DNA of 64,000 nt, from assembly GCF_918814575.1 (NCBI RefSeq), contig NZ_CAKKNS010000005.1, positions 1 to 64,000 of the forward strand, in the 5' to 3' direction. A program made the position numbers and the translations under genes. This document shows, piece by piece, positions 1 through 8,669 of the stretch (its first letter is position 1; every line of letters starts with the position of its first letter). Origin of the DNA: Periweissella fabaria. Lineage in GTDB: Bacteria; Bacillota; Bacilli; Lactobacillales; Lactobacillaceae. The notes below the pieces were generated by a model. It was not told the DNA's origin and did no database searches. It saw only the letters and a program-made list of their open reading frames with translations.

Positions 1-666
1 TACTGGTGTCGTTGGATCGGTTGGTTCCTTTGGATCTACCGGTGTAGTTGGATCGGTTGGTTCCTTTGGATCTACCGGTGTCGTTGGATCGGTTGGTTCC
101 TTTGGATCTACCGGTGTCGTTGGATCGGTTGGTTCCTTTGGATCTACTGGCTTAGTTGGATCGGTTGGTTCCTTTGGATCTACCGGTGTCGTTGGATCGG
201 TTGGTTCCTTTGGATCTACTGGCTTAGTTGGATCGGTTGGTTCCTTTGGATCTACTGGTGTCGTTGGATCGGTTGGTTCCTTTGGATCTACCGGTGTAGT
301 TGGATCGGTTGGTTCCTTTGGATCTACCGGTGTCGTTGGATCGGTTGGTTCCTTTGGATCTACTGGCTTAGTTGGATCGGTTGGTTCCTTTGGATCTACT
401 GGCTTAGTTGGATCGGTTGGTTCCTTTGGATCTACCGGTGTCGTTGGATCGGTTGGTTCCTTTGAATCTACTGGCTTAGTTGGATCGGTTGGTTCCTTTG
501 GATCTACTGGCTTAGTTGGATCGGTTGGTTCCTTTGGATCTACTGGCTTAGTTGGATCAGTTGGTTCCTTTGGATCTACTGGCTTAGTTGGATCAGTTGG
601 TTCCTTTGGATCTACTGGCTTAGTTGGATCAGTTGGTTCCTTTGGATCTACTGGTGTCGTTGGATC
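1..666 (-). repeat. 36-bp tandem repeat array encoding Pro-rich stalk
   Basis: About eighteen tandem 36-bp units, each encoding 12 residues of the form KEPTDPT(T/K)PVDP. Units differ mainly in one codon (T versus K), in a synonymous T/C and in a G/A. Units 1-3 at the window edge repeat as units 8-10, which points to a higher-order duplication of seven units (252 bp). The frame is kept throughout. The array continues past the window edge. Confidence 0.95.
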
Positions 667-2595
667 AATAACTGGATCTTGTGGATCGACTGGTGTTATT
701 GGGTTAACTGGTAGATTATTCGTAATCGTAATGTGATTATTGATATCTATTGGACTATCAACTTCATCATAGCCAGTCACACCAACTTCTTTAGCTGAAT
801 AAATAATTTTTTGACCAGCAGCATACATTGGTAAATTGTTCCATTCACCCTGCCAACCTGTTGATGCAGAAAGTATAATTGGTTCACCAATTACTTGGTT
901 ACCGTTATATAACTGCACTTGAATTTGTTGTGGACGTTTACCATCTTTATTATCTTGGTCATTCCATTGCTTATTAACGGTCACATGCATCAATATTGGT
1001 GAATAGCTGTTCGTAATTGTGTAATTATTCTGAGCTGTCCCGTCATTTGAAGTGTACTTAGCTGCAATGCCAACTTCTTTAACTGTGTAAACAATTTTTG
1101 CACCAGTTGCTGTTTCAATTGGTAACCCAGCAAAAGCATCATTTTTAGTCCATGTATTATTGTTAGTTGCATTGTCAGCCGTTAAAGTTACTTGTTTTTG
1201 AGTATCTTGGCCATCTGCATATAACGCAAACGTTACTTCATTAGGGCGGATACCGTCTTGGTTATCAGCATCATCCCAAATTTTAGTAACTGGAATATTC
1301 ATTGTTTGCAAAGTATTAGTAAGATTGTAATTACTATTGGCATCACCACCACTCGCAACATACCCTACCGGTACCATATCTTCTTGTACCATGTAGACAT
1401 GTTTTGTAGAATCTGGTTTATAAATATCTAACTTACCAAAGTTATAGCGCCAATTGGTTTCTGCACTGATTACTTTGGAAGCAATTTTAACGCCATCTTG
1501 TAATAAATTGATGGTTACTTGGCTAGGTCGAGTCCCATATCCATTATCTTGGTCATCCCAAATTTTTGTACCACGAATACTTGTAGTGGTCTCGGCATCA
1601 CCACCAGCCTTATTTGAAGCGGTAGCATTTGTGACCTCATTAATTACAACGCCGGTTTGATTATCAGTCGCACTCAATGTACCTGAATTACCATAAGCAC
1701 CTGCAAAACCATCATCTGTAATTTTAGTACTGTAATACACTAAGACGGTTTTATTAGTAGCGGGTATGCTAATTGAAAAATGTTGTGGATCAGTAATATT
1801 TGTTTGTGCACTCGTTAATGGCTCAAAATTACCAAATTCGTTACCATCTGCTGAAGGATCTTTATGTGGTACGGTACCAATGCTAATTGAGTCATTAATC
1901 AATGCTTGATTAGGTCCAATGGCATCCGTATATTTGAGATTTTGTAAGTCTTTTTGTGCATAGTTCAAACGCACTACCCAATTAATCTTAGAGGGATCTT
2001 GCGGATCAAAATTTCCGACCTTAACAAGAACTTCATTTGCATTAGGACCAGTAACCGCATCAATGGTTGTTTTGGTTGCTGTCGCCTTTGTACCCCAATC
2101 TAAATCAACTGGCGTTACCGTTGTAGTAGACGTTCTTATTGTCTGTACATCCCACTGCACATCCAAAAAAAAGCGACCATCGATACCAGCATTAGCATGT
2201 TCTTGTGCATAGTCTGTAAAGGTAAACGTTATCTTCTTAGTTAGCGGATCTGCTTGACCTGTGGCAACTGTGTTCCCGTGCCCATCATCCAAGTTAAACT
2301 TAATTACGGTTTGTAATTTTAATTGACTTGGTAGATTTACAACCATTGTATCTCCGGTATGCAAATCAGTTGTGCCCTCGGGAATCGCATATGTCCACTG
2401 GGCCCTCATATTTTGATGGATTTGGAATTTATCTTGATCCGCACCACTACTATCGGTTAATTTCCCGGAAGTAATAAAACTATCGCCCCAATCTTTATGA
2501 TTGGAACTACTATCAGCAAATACTGCTATCGGGGTTGCTATTAGTGTGCTAAGGATTGTTAATAATCCAATTAGCGCACTCATTTTTTTATACAT
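1..2595 (-). CDS. Cna-type (MSCRAMM-like) surface adhesin, 3' end cut by window
   Basis: Cell-wall adhesin that probably binds host or matrix protein. Reading from ATG at 2595 (AAGGAAGG ribosome site just upstream) gives 865 codons open to the window edge, so the C-terminus and any LPXTG sorting signal are not visible. Residues 1-30 form a signal peptide (MYKKMSALIGLLTILSTLIA, probable cut after AVFA). Residues 30-335 are a beta-rich binding region of the SdrG/collagen-adhesin kind, with motifs such as WGDSFI, GDTMVVNLP and NWVVRLNYAQ. Three Cna_B repeats follow at about 338-425, 430-525 and 535-625, each starting near K-x-W-D/N-D-x-D-N. A Pro/Asp/Glu/Lys-rich stalk begins near residue 632. 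The gene does not overlap the aro operon and has its own 270-bp AT-rich upstream region. Domain classes are read by eye; the ligand is unknown. Confidence 0.85.
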   Translation of the reverse strand, partial: MYKKMSALIGLLTILSTLIATPIAVFADSSSNHKDWGDSFITSGKLTDSSGADQDKFQIHQNMRAQWTYAIPEGTTDLHTGDTMVVNLPSQLKLQTVIKFNLDDGHGNTVATGQADPLTKKITFTFTDYAQEHANAGIDGRFFLDVQWDVQTIRTSTTTVTPVDLDWGTKATATKTTIDAVTGPNANEVLVKVGNFDPQDPSKINWVVRLNYAQKDLQNLKYTDAIGPNQALINDSISIGTVPHKDPSADGNEFGNFEPLTSAQTNITDPQHFSISIPATNKTVLVYYSTKITDDGFAGAYGNSGTLSATDNQTGVVINEVTNATASNKAGGDAETTTSIRGTKIWDDQDNGYGTRPSQVTINLLQDGVKIASKVISAETNWRYNFGKLDIYKPDSTKHVYMVQEDMVPVGYVASGGDANSNYNLTNTLQTMNIPVTKIWDDADNQDGIRPNEVTFALYADGQDTQKQVTLTADNATNNNTWTKNDAFAGLPIETATGAKIVYTVKEVGIAAKYTSNDGTAQNNYTITNSYSPILMHVTVNKQWNDQDNKDGKRPQQIQVQLYNGNQVIGEPIILSASTGWQGEWNNLPMYAAGQKIIYSAKEVGVTGYDEVDSPIDINNHITITNNLPVNPITPVDPQDPVIDPTTPVDPKEPTDPTKPVDPKEPTDPTKPVDPKEPTDPTKPVDPKEPTDPTKPVDPKEPTDPTKPVDSKEPTDPTTPVDPKEPTDPTKPVDPKEPTDPTKPVDPKEPTDPTTPVDPKEPTDPTTPVDPKEPTDPTTPVDPKEPTDPTKPVDPKEPTDPTTPVDPKEPTDPTKPVDPKEPTDPTTPVDPKEPTDPTTPVDPKEPTDPTTPVDPKEPTDPTTPV

Positions 2596-2771
2596 ACATT
2601 TCCTTCCTTTCATGTGTGTGTCGTATATTTTCAGTCTTCTCGCACCAATTTATTCAAAATGATATTTTTCATCGCGTTAAATCGTAAATTAATTATCAAC
2701 TTACATAAAAAATTTAACTTAACTTTATTTTATAAACGTAGTTTTAAAGACGACAAATTGTATAATATCAC

Positions 2772-2808
2772 AAATTAATTTATTTTTTAATAGAAAATAA
2801 ATTAATTT
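2772..2808. repeat. AT-only perfect inverted repeat upstream of the adhesin
   Basis: Fifteen-base arms (AAATTAATTTATTTT and its complement) around an 8-base loop, with no G or C in the stem. It lies between the aroE terminator and the adhesin start. It could be a second weak terminator or a leader/operator element. The structure is seen; the function is unknown. Confidence 0.5.
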
Positions 2809-2821
2809 TTACACAAAAATA

Positions 2822-2857
2822 AAAAGAAGTATATTTTATTAAAAATATACTTCTTTT
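2822..2857 (-). terminator. Rho-independent terminator of the aro operon
   Basis: Sixteen-base inverted repeat AAAAGAAGTATATTTT with a 4-base loop, about 12 bases after the aroE stop. On the minus strand it is followed by a T-rich tract. Confidence 0.75.
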
Positions 2858-2869
2858 ATAATTTTTTAT

Positions 2870-3667
2870 TTATAAATATAATTCCATACTTTTGATATCA
2901 GCAATTTTATCATGCCAAATTTTAAAACTATGGGCTCCTTGCATAACTAACATCGGTAGCCCACTCATCGTTTGATGTTCAGTTTTTCGTGCATACTCTA
3001 AAAACCTAGTCTGTGCGTGTCGGTATACTAAATCAATTACCAGCGCATTTGCTTTCAATAATTCAAAATCAGCTTCGGATAACACACTAACATTATCGTG
3101 TAAACCAACACTAGTCGCATTAATCAATAAATCGACTGACTCTAACTGCGTGAGAAGCTGACTTAATGGTTGTAATTCTAAGCCAAACAATGCGGCTAAT
3201 TGAGCTTTGTGTTCATCAAACGCTGGACTCTCACGATTGAAAACTTGGATATTCACAGTTAGCGGGGCCGCCCCAATTATTGCTTTAGCCGCTCCACCTG
3301 CCCCAATTATTGCCACATTAATTAGCTTTTCAATTTCTGGCACACTTTGCCAAAAACCACTGCCATCCGTCGAGAATCCGATTAGCTTACCATCAACATT
3401 TTTAACGGTATTAACCGCTTGAATTTTGGCAGCCGTTACATCAAGTTCATCTAAGAATGGAATAATCGTCTGCTTAAACGGCGTAGTTACATTAAAACCC
3501 GCTACATTACTTTTTCGTAAACGTGCCATGATTGCTGATAACTTCTCACCATGGTCATTCAGTAACTGATAGGTTGCATTTAGCTTAGCACTTTTTATTG
3601 CGGCCATCTGCATACGCGGGGACTTTGAATGTGTAATCGGATCACCGATTAAGCCATACTTATCCAT
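2870..3667 (-). CDS. aroE: Shikimate dehydrogenase
   Basis: Reduces 3-dehydroshikimate to shikimate with NADPH, the fourth step of chorismate synthesis. The 265 residues match the family length. Shikimate-binding SKSP is at 14-17, NVTTPFK at 59-65 carries the catalytic Lys65, and Asp101 sits in STDGSG. The Rossmann loop GAGGAAKA is at 122-129, NATSVG lies further on, and the C-terminal QGAHSFKIW motif is present. It is the last gene of aroC-aroA-aroK-aroE and overlaps the end of aroK by 8 bases, so translation is probably coupled. A terminator follows directly. Confidence 0.95.
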   Translation of the reverse strand: MDKYGLIGDPITHSKSPRMQMAAIKSAKLNATYQLLNDHGEKLSAIMARLRKSNVAGFNVTTPFKQTIIPFLDELDVTAAKIQAVNTVKNVDGKLIGFSTDGSGFWQSVPEIEKLINVAIIGAGGAAKAIIGAAPLTVNIQVFNRESPAFDEHKAQLAALFGLELQPLSQLLTQLESVDLLINATSVGLHDNVSVLSEADFELLKANALVIDLVYRHAQTRFLEYARKTEHQTMSGLPMLVMQGAHSFKIWHDKIADIKSMELYL

Positions 3668-4181
3668 GCGTTTTACCTCGATTTAATTTGTTTATAATTT
3701 GTTCGACAATTGTTGTCGGTGTTTTTCCATTTGTATCAATACTCAAATCAGCAACAGTATGATAGTGCTTTTGTCGCATTTGCCATAAGTGATGCAAGTC
3801 GTTTCTCGAAAGTTTGGTTACCAATGGTCTTGCATTCGTATCTCCAATTAAGCGCTTAATATTAACCTCAAAGTCACTAACCAAATACACTACAAAATAA
3901 TTACTATCAGTCATCAATTCACGACTAATCGGTAACGTCACAATTCCACCACCGCTACTTATCACGGCATTGGGCTTAGCTAGTTGCTTTTTTAAAATTT
4001 GGTATTCAGCAATTCGAAATTGTTCTTCCGAAAACTGGTGCATATATGTCCCAGGTGTTGCCCCCATCGTCATAGTAAATTCATAATCTAAATCAACAAA
4101 TGGTTGTCCTAACTGCTGCGCTAACAATTGGCCAACGGTCGTTTTACCGACCCCCATAAAGCCAACTAATATAATTTGCAT
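3660..4181 (-). CDS. aroK: Shikimate kinase
   Basis: Phosphorylates shikimate at the 3-hydroxyl with ATP. The 173-residue protein has the P-loop GFMGVGKTT at 7-15, acidic shikimate/Mg contacts near Asp30-Glu34 (VDLDYEF), the glycine triad SSGGG at 75-79 and the lid Arg in RPL near 118-120. It lies 14 bases after aroA and overlaps aroE by 8, which supports one transcript. No fusion or truncation is seen. Confidence 0.95.
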   Translation of the reverse strand: MQIILVGFMGVGKTTVGQLLAQQLGQPFVDLDYEFTMTMGATPGTYMHQFSEEQFRIAEYQILKKQLAKPNAVISSGGGIVTLPISRELMTDSNYFVVYLVSDFEVNIKRLIGDTNARPLVTKLSRNDLHHLWQMRQKHYHTVADLSIDTNGKTPTTIVEQIINKLNRGKTHG

Positions 4182-4195
4182 CTTTACTCCTATGC

Positions 4196-5485
4196 TTAAT
4201 GCATTAAATGTTCTAAATCTTTAAAAAATGTTGGATAAGAGATACCAACACTATCTGGATCAACTAACGTTACATCGCCTTCTGTGATTAAAGCCGCTAC
4301 ACTTAACATCATTGCAATCCGATGATCACCATGTCCATTAAGTAATGTTGCCCTCTTAACACTTAACTTACTTGGACCATTAATAATAAACCCATCAGGC
4401 GTTGCCGAGATGTCAGCCCCTAATTTTTGTAACTCGGTTGTCACTGCTGTAATTCGATTTGTTTCTTTCACAGCTAATTCTTCAGCGCCAGATATGATTG
4501 TTTGGCCTTTAGCTTGCGTTGCTGCTAACGCAATAATTGGTAACTCATCAATCAAGGTTGGGACTTCAATTGACTCAATTGTCGTGGCCTTTAACCCTAA
4601 TTCCGTAATGACTTTAACATTCGCCATTGGCTCCGCTGCCGTTAATTTTTGTAATTCAATATGCGCATTCATTCTAGTCAACACATCAATTATACCAGCT
4701 CTAGTTTTATTTATATTAACTTTTTCGAGGTTTATAACACTATTAGGTACAATTGTTCCTGCAACCATCCAAAAAGCAGCTGCTGATATATCAGCTGGGA
4801 CTTCAATCTTACTAGGACGCAGTATTTGATTACCAGTAATCTTAAATGTCATCCCCGTATGTACTAATTGAATTCCAAAGTCAGGTAGCATTTGTTCAGT
4901 GTGATCGCGCGTCTTGAATTTATCCGTAATGGTCGTTGTAACCCTTGCAACTAAGCCCGCTAAAAGGACTGCATTTTTTACTTGGGCAGACCCAATTGGT
5001 AATGCGAAATTAATTGGTTGTGCGTTAATCCCATGTATCATCGTCAAAGGTAAATGCCCATCATTACTCTTAAATTTAGCTCCTAATGCACTTAATGGCG
5101 TAATGATTCGTTGCATTGGCCGAGTTGATAAGCTGGCATCCCCTATAAATGTTACTGGTAAATTCAATCCCGCAAAGACACCAGCTAATAATCGGGTTGA
5201 TGTCCCTGAGTTACCCATATCTAATACCAAATTTTGAGGGCGTTTAAAATTTTGCATTCCCGGGCTATCTACCAAAATCGTATCATCACGCTGAATAAAA
5301 TTAACCCCCAAAGGACGTAAGGCATTCATCGTACTCGTAATATCTGCTGAAGTTAAGGGACTCTTAATCTCAGTTATCCCTTGAGCTAATGCACCTAAAA
5401 TCAAAGCTCGATGGGTGATACTCTTATCACTCGGTCCGCGTAAGCTACCGTGTAATCCACTGACTGCATGTTTTAAGTTTTGCAC
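4196..5485 (-). CDS. aroA: 3-phosphoshikimate 1-carboxyvinyltransferase (EPSP synthase)
   Basis: Joins PEP to shikimate-3-phosphate. The 429 residues are full length. Visible hallmarks are GPSDKSITHRA at 17-27 (substrate Lys and Arg), MGNSGTSTR, SLSTRPMQR, SAQVKNAVLLAG, ADISAAAFWMVAG, DELPIIALAA, KETNRI and NGHGDHRIAM. The two-lobed inside-out barrel is implied by the family. It sits between aroC (14-base gap) and aroK (14-base gap) on the same strand. Confidence 0.95.
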   Translation of the reverse strand: MQNLKHAVSGLHGSLRGPSDKSITHRALILGALAQGITEIKSPLTSADITSTMNALRPLGVNFIQRDDTILVDSPGMQNFKRPQNLVLDMGNSGTSTRLLAGVFAGLNLPVTFIGDASLSTRPMQRIITPLSALGAKFKSNDGHLPLTMIHGINAQPINFALPIGSAQVKNAVLLAGLVARVTTTITDKFKTRDHTEQMLPDFGIQLVHTGMTFKITGNQILRPSKIEVPADISAAAFWMVAGTIVPNSVINLEKVNINKTRAGIIDVLTRMNAHIELQKLTAAEPMANVKVITELGLKATTIESIEVPTLIDELPIIALAATQAKGQTIISGAEELAVKETNRITAVTTELQKLGADISATPDGFIINGPSKLSVKRATLLNGHGDHRIAMMLSVAALITEGDVTLVDPDSVGISYPTFFKDLEHLMH

Positions 5486-5499
5486 CGCTCTATTCTCCC

Positions 5500-6678
5500 T
5501 TAAAAGTTCTTAATTTCTGTCCGATAAGCCGCCAACTGTTCTTGCAAACGTTCCAAGTTATCAGTATCAAATTTATCTAAAATTGCTTTAGCTAGTTCAA
5601 TTGCTACCATATGTTCAGCAATTACTGCTGCGGCCGTCACTGCTGTTGTATCAGACCGTTCAATACTTGCCCTATGCTCCGTATGTGTATCAATATCTAC
5701 TGAGCGCATTGGTTGGTACAAGGTTGGAATTGGCTTAACAACACCTCGTACGACAATCATTTCACCCGTTGTCATACCACCTTCAAAGCCTCCCATATTA
5801 TCACTTGCACGATAAAAACCTTGTTCTTCATTCCACAAAATTTCATCCATTACTTGACTACCAAATAACTGAACATGATCAAATGCTTCGCCAAAGTCAA
5901 CTGCTTTAAACGCGTTAATGCCAACAATTGCCCGCGCAATCTTAGCATCTAACTTAGTATCAGCACTAACATATGAGCCTAATCCTGCTGGGACACCCGT
6001 CGCTAAAACTTGTACCATACCACCAACAGTATCTCGATTTTGCTTCGTTTCATCTATTAACTTTTGCATTTGCACATCCGTCTGAGCATCTAAAGCCCGG
6101 GTTGCGAACCCTTCAGTCACCTCACGTACTTCGGCCAGTGATTTATACTGTGTTAATACTTGGGCATCGCCTTTAACAGGACCGACACTTAAGACAAAGC
6201 CATGCACATCAATCCCCAGTTCTCGTAAAAGTTTTTTAGCAACTGCTCCGACAGCAACGCGCATCACTGTTTCTCGGGCTGACGAACGTTCCAAAACATT
6301 ACGTAAATCATCTTGGTGTCGATATTTCATACCGCCAATTAAATCTGCGTGTCCTGGCCGTGGACGTAGAACTTTACGGAGGGTGTTTTCAGGTGTCGCT
6401 GGCTCATCAGGTGCCATAATTGCAGTCCAGTTATTATGATCATCATTATGTACATTCAAAGTAATTGGTGACCCTATCGTCATTTGATGCCGGACACCAG
6501 ACATAAATGTAACCGTATCAAATTCAATTAACTGCCGACCACCACGACCATACGCATGTTGGCGTCGTGCTAATTCCTGATTAACATCTTCACTAGTAAT
6601 ATGTAATCCTGCTGGAATACCTTCAATAATGGCAATTTCTTCTGGCCCATGACTTTCACCCGCCGTTGTATATCGCAT
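5500..6678 (-). CDS. aroC: Chorismate synthase
   Basis: Makes chorismate from EPSP using reduced FMN; chorismate also feeds menF at 20.4-21.5 kb. I start at ATG 6678 (MRYTTAGESHGPE), preceded by AAGGAGAAAAAT. An upstream in-frame start at 6732 would add 18 non-homologous residues and has no ribosome site. The protein is 392 residues. Motifs seen are GESHG with His10, RPRPGHADL, RSSARET, GGMVQVLATGVPAGLG, DNMGGFEGGMTTGE and RSDTTAVTAAAVIAEHM. It is the first gene of the aro operon. Confidence 0.95.
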   Translation of the reverse strand: MRYTTAGESHGPEEIAIIEGIPAGLHITSEDVNQELARRQHAYGRGGRQLIEFDTVTFMSGVRHQMTIGSPITLNVHNDDHNNWTAIMAPDEPATPENTLRKVLRPRPGHADLIGGMKYRHQDDLRNVLERSSARETVMRVAVGAVAKKLLRELGIDVHGFVLSVGPVKGDAQVLTQYKSLAEVREVTEGFATRALDAQTDVQMQKLIDETKQNRDTVGGMVQVLATGVPAGLGSYVSADTKLDAKIARAIVGINAFKAVDFGEAFDHVQLFGSQVMDEILWNEEQGFYRASDNMGGFEGGMTTGEMIVVRGVVKPIPTLYQPMRSVDIDTHTEHRASIERSDTTAVTAAAVIAEHMVAIELAKAILDKFDTDNLERLQEQLAAYRTEIKNF

Positions 6679-6803
6679 ATTTTTCTCCTTAGACCTTATA
6701 TCTTTAATTACTAGATTATAACAAATTACCAAACTTATTTGGATAGACGTACTTAGACAGTTATATTTACAAATAGCGTGCTAAACCTTTAGCTAACCTC
6801 AAC

Positions 6804-6910
6804 GTGCTCTGTAGGTCAGTCATCTAGGCGTATACAAAAAAATCCCCTAGTGCGTTGCACCAAGGAATTTTTTCTAGTACGCTACGATGTCTAAACGACC
6901 CACAGAGCAC
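6804..6910 (-). repeat. 107-bp imperfect inverted repeat containing a terminator
   Basis: The outer arms GTGCTCTGT and ACAGAGCAC bracket about 50-base partly complementary arms. Several mismatches on the plus strand become G-U pairs only in a minus-strand RNA, so the folded form is the transcript running from the permease toward aroC. The core (6836-6873) is a classic terminator hairpin. The extended stem is longer than a terminator needs, and its start is about 126 bases upstream of aroC. Confidence 0.6.
6836..6873 (-). terminator. Terminator of the YjeM-type permease gene
   Basis: Stem AAAAAATTCCTTGGTGC paired with GCACTAGGGGATTTTTT on the minus strand, three-base loop and U tract. G-U pairs are complete only on the minus strand, which fits the permease transcript. 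Confidence 0.75.
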
Positions 6911-6918
6911 TCTGTATT

Positions 6919-8403
6919 TTATAACTTACCATGTTTCTTTTCAGCAATTTCAAACATAATCCAAGCCATCAATCCAAAGACGATTGGGCCAGCTAATGTC
7001 CAAATACCACTGAAGTAATCATGTTGTTGGAATGGTTGAATAATTGTTAAACCAATTGAAACAATAATCAACGCATCAGTAATGATGGTTACAATCCATG
7101 TTGAAGTTTGTGATTTGTAGAAAATAAATGGCCGTTCAATATCCTTTAAATTCTTGAAGAATGGGAAAGCCAATACCAAGAATACATATGGAAGTGATGA
7201 CGCCACATTACCCATGTTAGTTAACACGAGGTAAAGTTGTGATGCGTTCTTACCACCAAATGAAATTAAAAGGACAAGCACTGCTACGATGATGGCTTGT
7301 GCCCAAACGGCAGCAGCAGGTACACCGTGCTTGTTTAATTCAGTAATCTTCTTAGGCCATACTTTAGCAGGTGTTCCCAAGATAAATGACTTCAATGGGG
7401 CAAACGTCAAGACGAAGAATGAACCCATGTAAGCCAAGAACATTGAAATACCCGCAAAACGAGCAAAGAAGTTACCCATCGTTACCATACCACCATGTGA
7501 TAAACCAAGGACGCTACCAAATTGATAACCTAAGTTGTTCATCAAGACATACACGATGTTACCCAAGTTAGCAGCTTTATCGTGACTTAAATCAGTCCAG
7601 TTAGTCGTTGCACCCCATAAAAGAATTGAAAGAGCGTAACCAATCCCAATAATGGCTGTGGCAAAAATAGTTGCCTTAGGGTAGTTCTTTTCTGCATGAT
7701 CAACATCGTCAATGATCCCACCCATTTGTTCCAATCCAGCATAAGCAAAGATGGCGTAAAGAGCAAAGGCAATCATTTCTGGCACCGTTGTAAAACCTGG
7801 AGCCGTTGATACGATAAATGATTTGGCGTGAATTGGTTCAGCAAAGTGACCACCATGTGCGAACACGACAATCAATGAGATAACCAATAAAATACCATTC
7901 AATGCCATAACGGCAGTTCCACCAATTGCGGAAATTCGCGAAATTGATTTAACCCCGTTAGTAACAAAGAAGGCTACAACTAAAACAAACAAGACTGCTA
8001 AAATTCCGATGGTCTTACCACTACCGAGTCCGAAAAGTGACCAGCTACCAGTAGTATCATGACCTGAAATTAAAGTTGCTAATGGAATCCATACTTTTTG
8101 TGAAATGGTAATCATCCAGATAACCCAAGATGCCAATCCAATAAAAGTTACGATAAATGAAATTTTCTTACCTAAAGAACGTTCCATCCATGAGTAGATT
8201 CCACCCTTTGCCTCTTTCAATGCTGAACCATATTCAGCGTACATCATTGAAGTTGGCAAGAAGAATAAAATAGCACCCAAGATATACCAAATAATTGAAG
8301 CATATCCCATTTGTTCAAATGCAATCGGACCATTGGCAAAACCAAAGATCGTCGTAAACATCATCAACACAAGGGCACCTAAACCAATCCGTTTTTTGTC
8401 CAT
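6919..8403 (-). CDS. yjeM: APC-superfamily amino acid permease, YjeM type
   Basis: Integral membrane transporter of the glutamate/GABA-antiporter branch of the APC superfamily; the substrate of YjeM proteins is not established. At 494 residues it has about twelve hydrophobic segments. It follows the E. coli YjeM sequence pattern closely from the start: MFTTIFGFANGPIAFEQMGY, KGGIYSWMERSLG, GHFAEPI, YAIFAYAGLEQMGGIIDD, STNWTDLS-like and PLKSFILGTPAKVWP. ATG 8403 has AAGGAG upstream. It is monocistronic: a terminator lies downstream and a divergent aquaporin gene upstream. Identification rests on remembered family sequence, so the family is firm and the substrate is not. Confidence 0.85.
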   Translation of the reverse strand: MDKKRIGLGALVLMMFTTIFGFANGPIAFEQMGYASIIWYILGAILFFLPTSMMYAEYGSALKEAKGGIYSWMERSLGKKISFIVTFIGLASWVIWMITISQKVWIPLATLISGHDTTGSWSLFGLGSGKTIGILAVLFVLVVAFFVTNGVKSISRISAIGGTAVMALNGILLVISLIVVFAHGGHFAEPIHAKSFIVSTAPGFTTVPEMIAFALYAIFAYAGLEQMGGIIDDVDHAEKNYPKATIFATAIIGIGYALSILLWGATTNWTDLSHDKAANLGNIVYVLMNNLGYQFGSVLGLSHGGMVTMGNFFARFAGISMFLAYMGSFFVLTFAPLKSFILGTPAKVWPKKITELNKHGVPAAAVWAQAIIVAVLVLLISFGGKNASQLYLVLTNMGNVASSLPYVFLVLAFPFFKNLKDIERPFIFYKSQTSTWIVTIITDALIIVSIGLTIIQPFQQHDYFSGIWTLAGPIVFGLMAWIMFEIAEKKHGKL

Positions 8404-8614
8404 ATGCTTATTTACTCCTTAAACTACATATATACAATTATCAAAAACAATATGATAATATTACTCTTTTTTCTAACTTTACGTAAACAGAAACTATTAA
8501 ATAGCCTTAATTTACGCGTATTTATATCAAAAATTTAATCATTGTTAACATTTAATGTTAGTTGCATTGGTATTTTCTAATGAAACTGTGCAATTCACAC
8601 TATTCATAGTTTTA

Positions 8615-8623
8615 TGGTAGAAT
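8615..8623 (+). promoter_or_regulatory. Extended -10 promoter of the aquaporin gene
   Basis: TGgTAGAAT lies about 45 bases upstream of the aquaporin start; no good -35 is visible. Confidence 0.4.
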
Positions 8624-8669
8624 AATAACTGCATATTGTAGAATATATTTTATTAAAGGGGAATTATTT

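Noticed and set aside
1-666. 36-bp repeats as a CRISPR array
   Set aside because: Units are directly tandem with no spacers, and keep an open reading frame continuing the adhesin.
4410-4829. 139-codon plus-strand open frame inside aroA
   Set aside because: Antisense shadow of the catalytic core of aroA, low-complexity residues, no ribosome site.
6679-6910. T-box leader for the aro operon
   Set aside because: No AGGGTGGNACCGCG T-box sequence; the hairpin core is a plain terminator.
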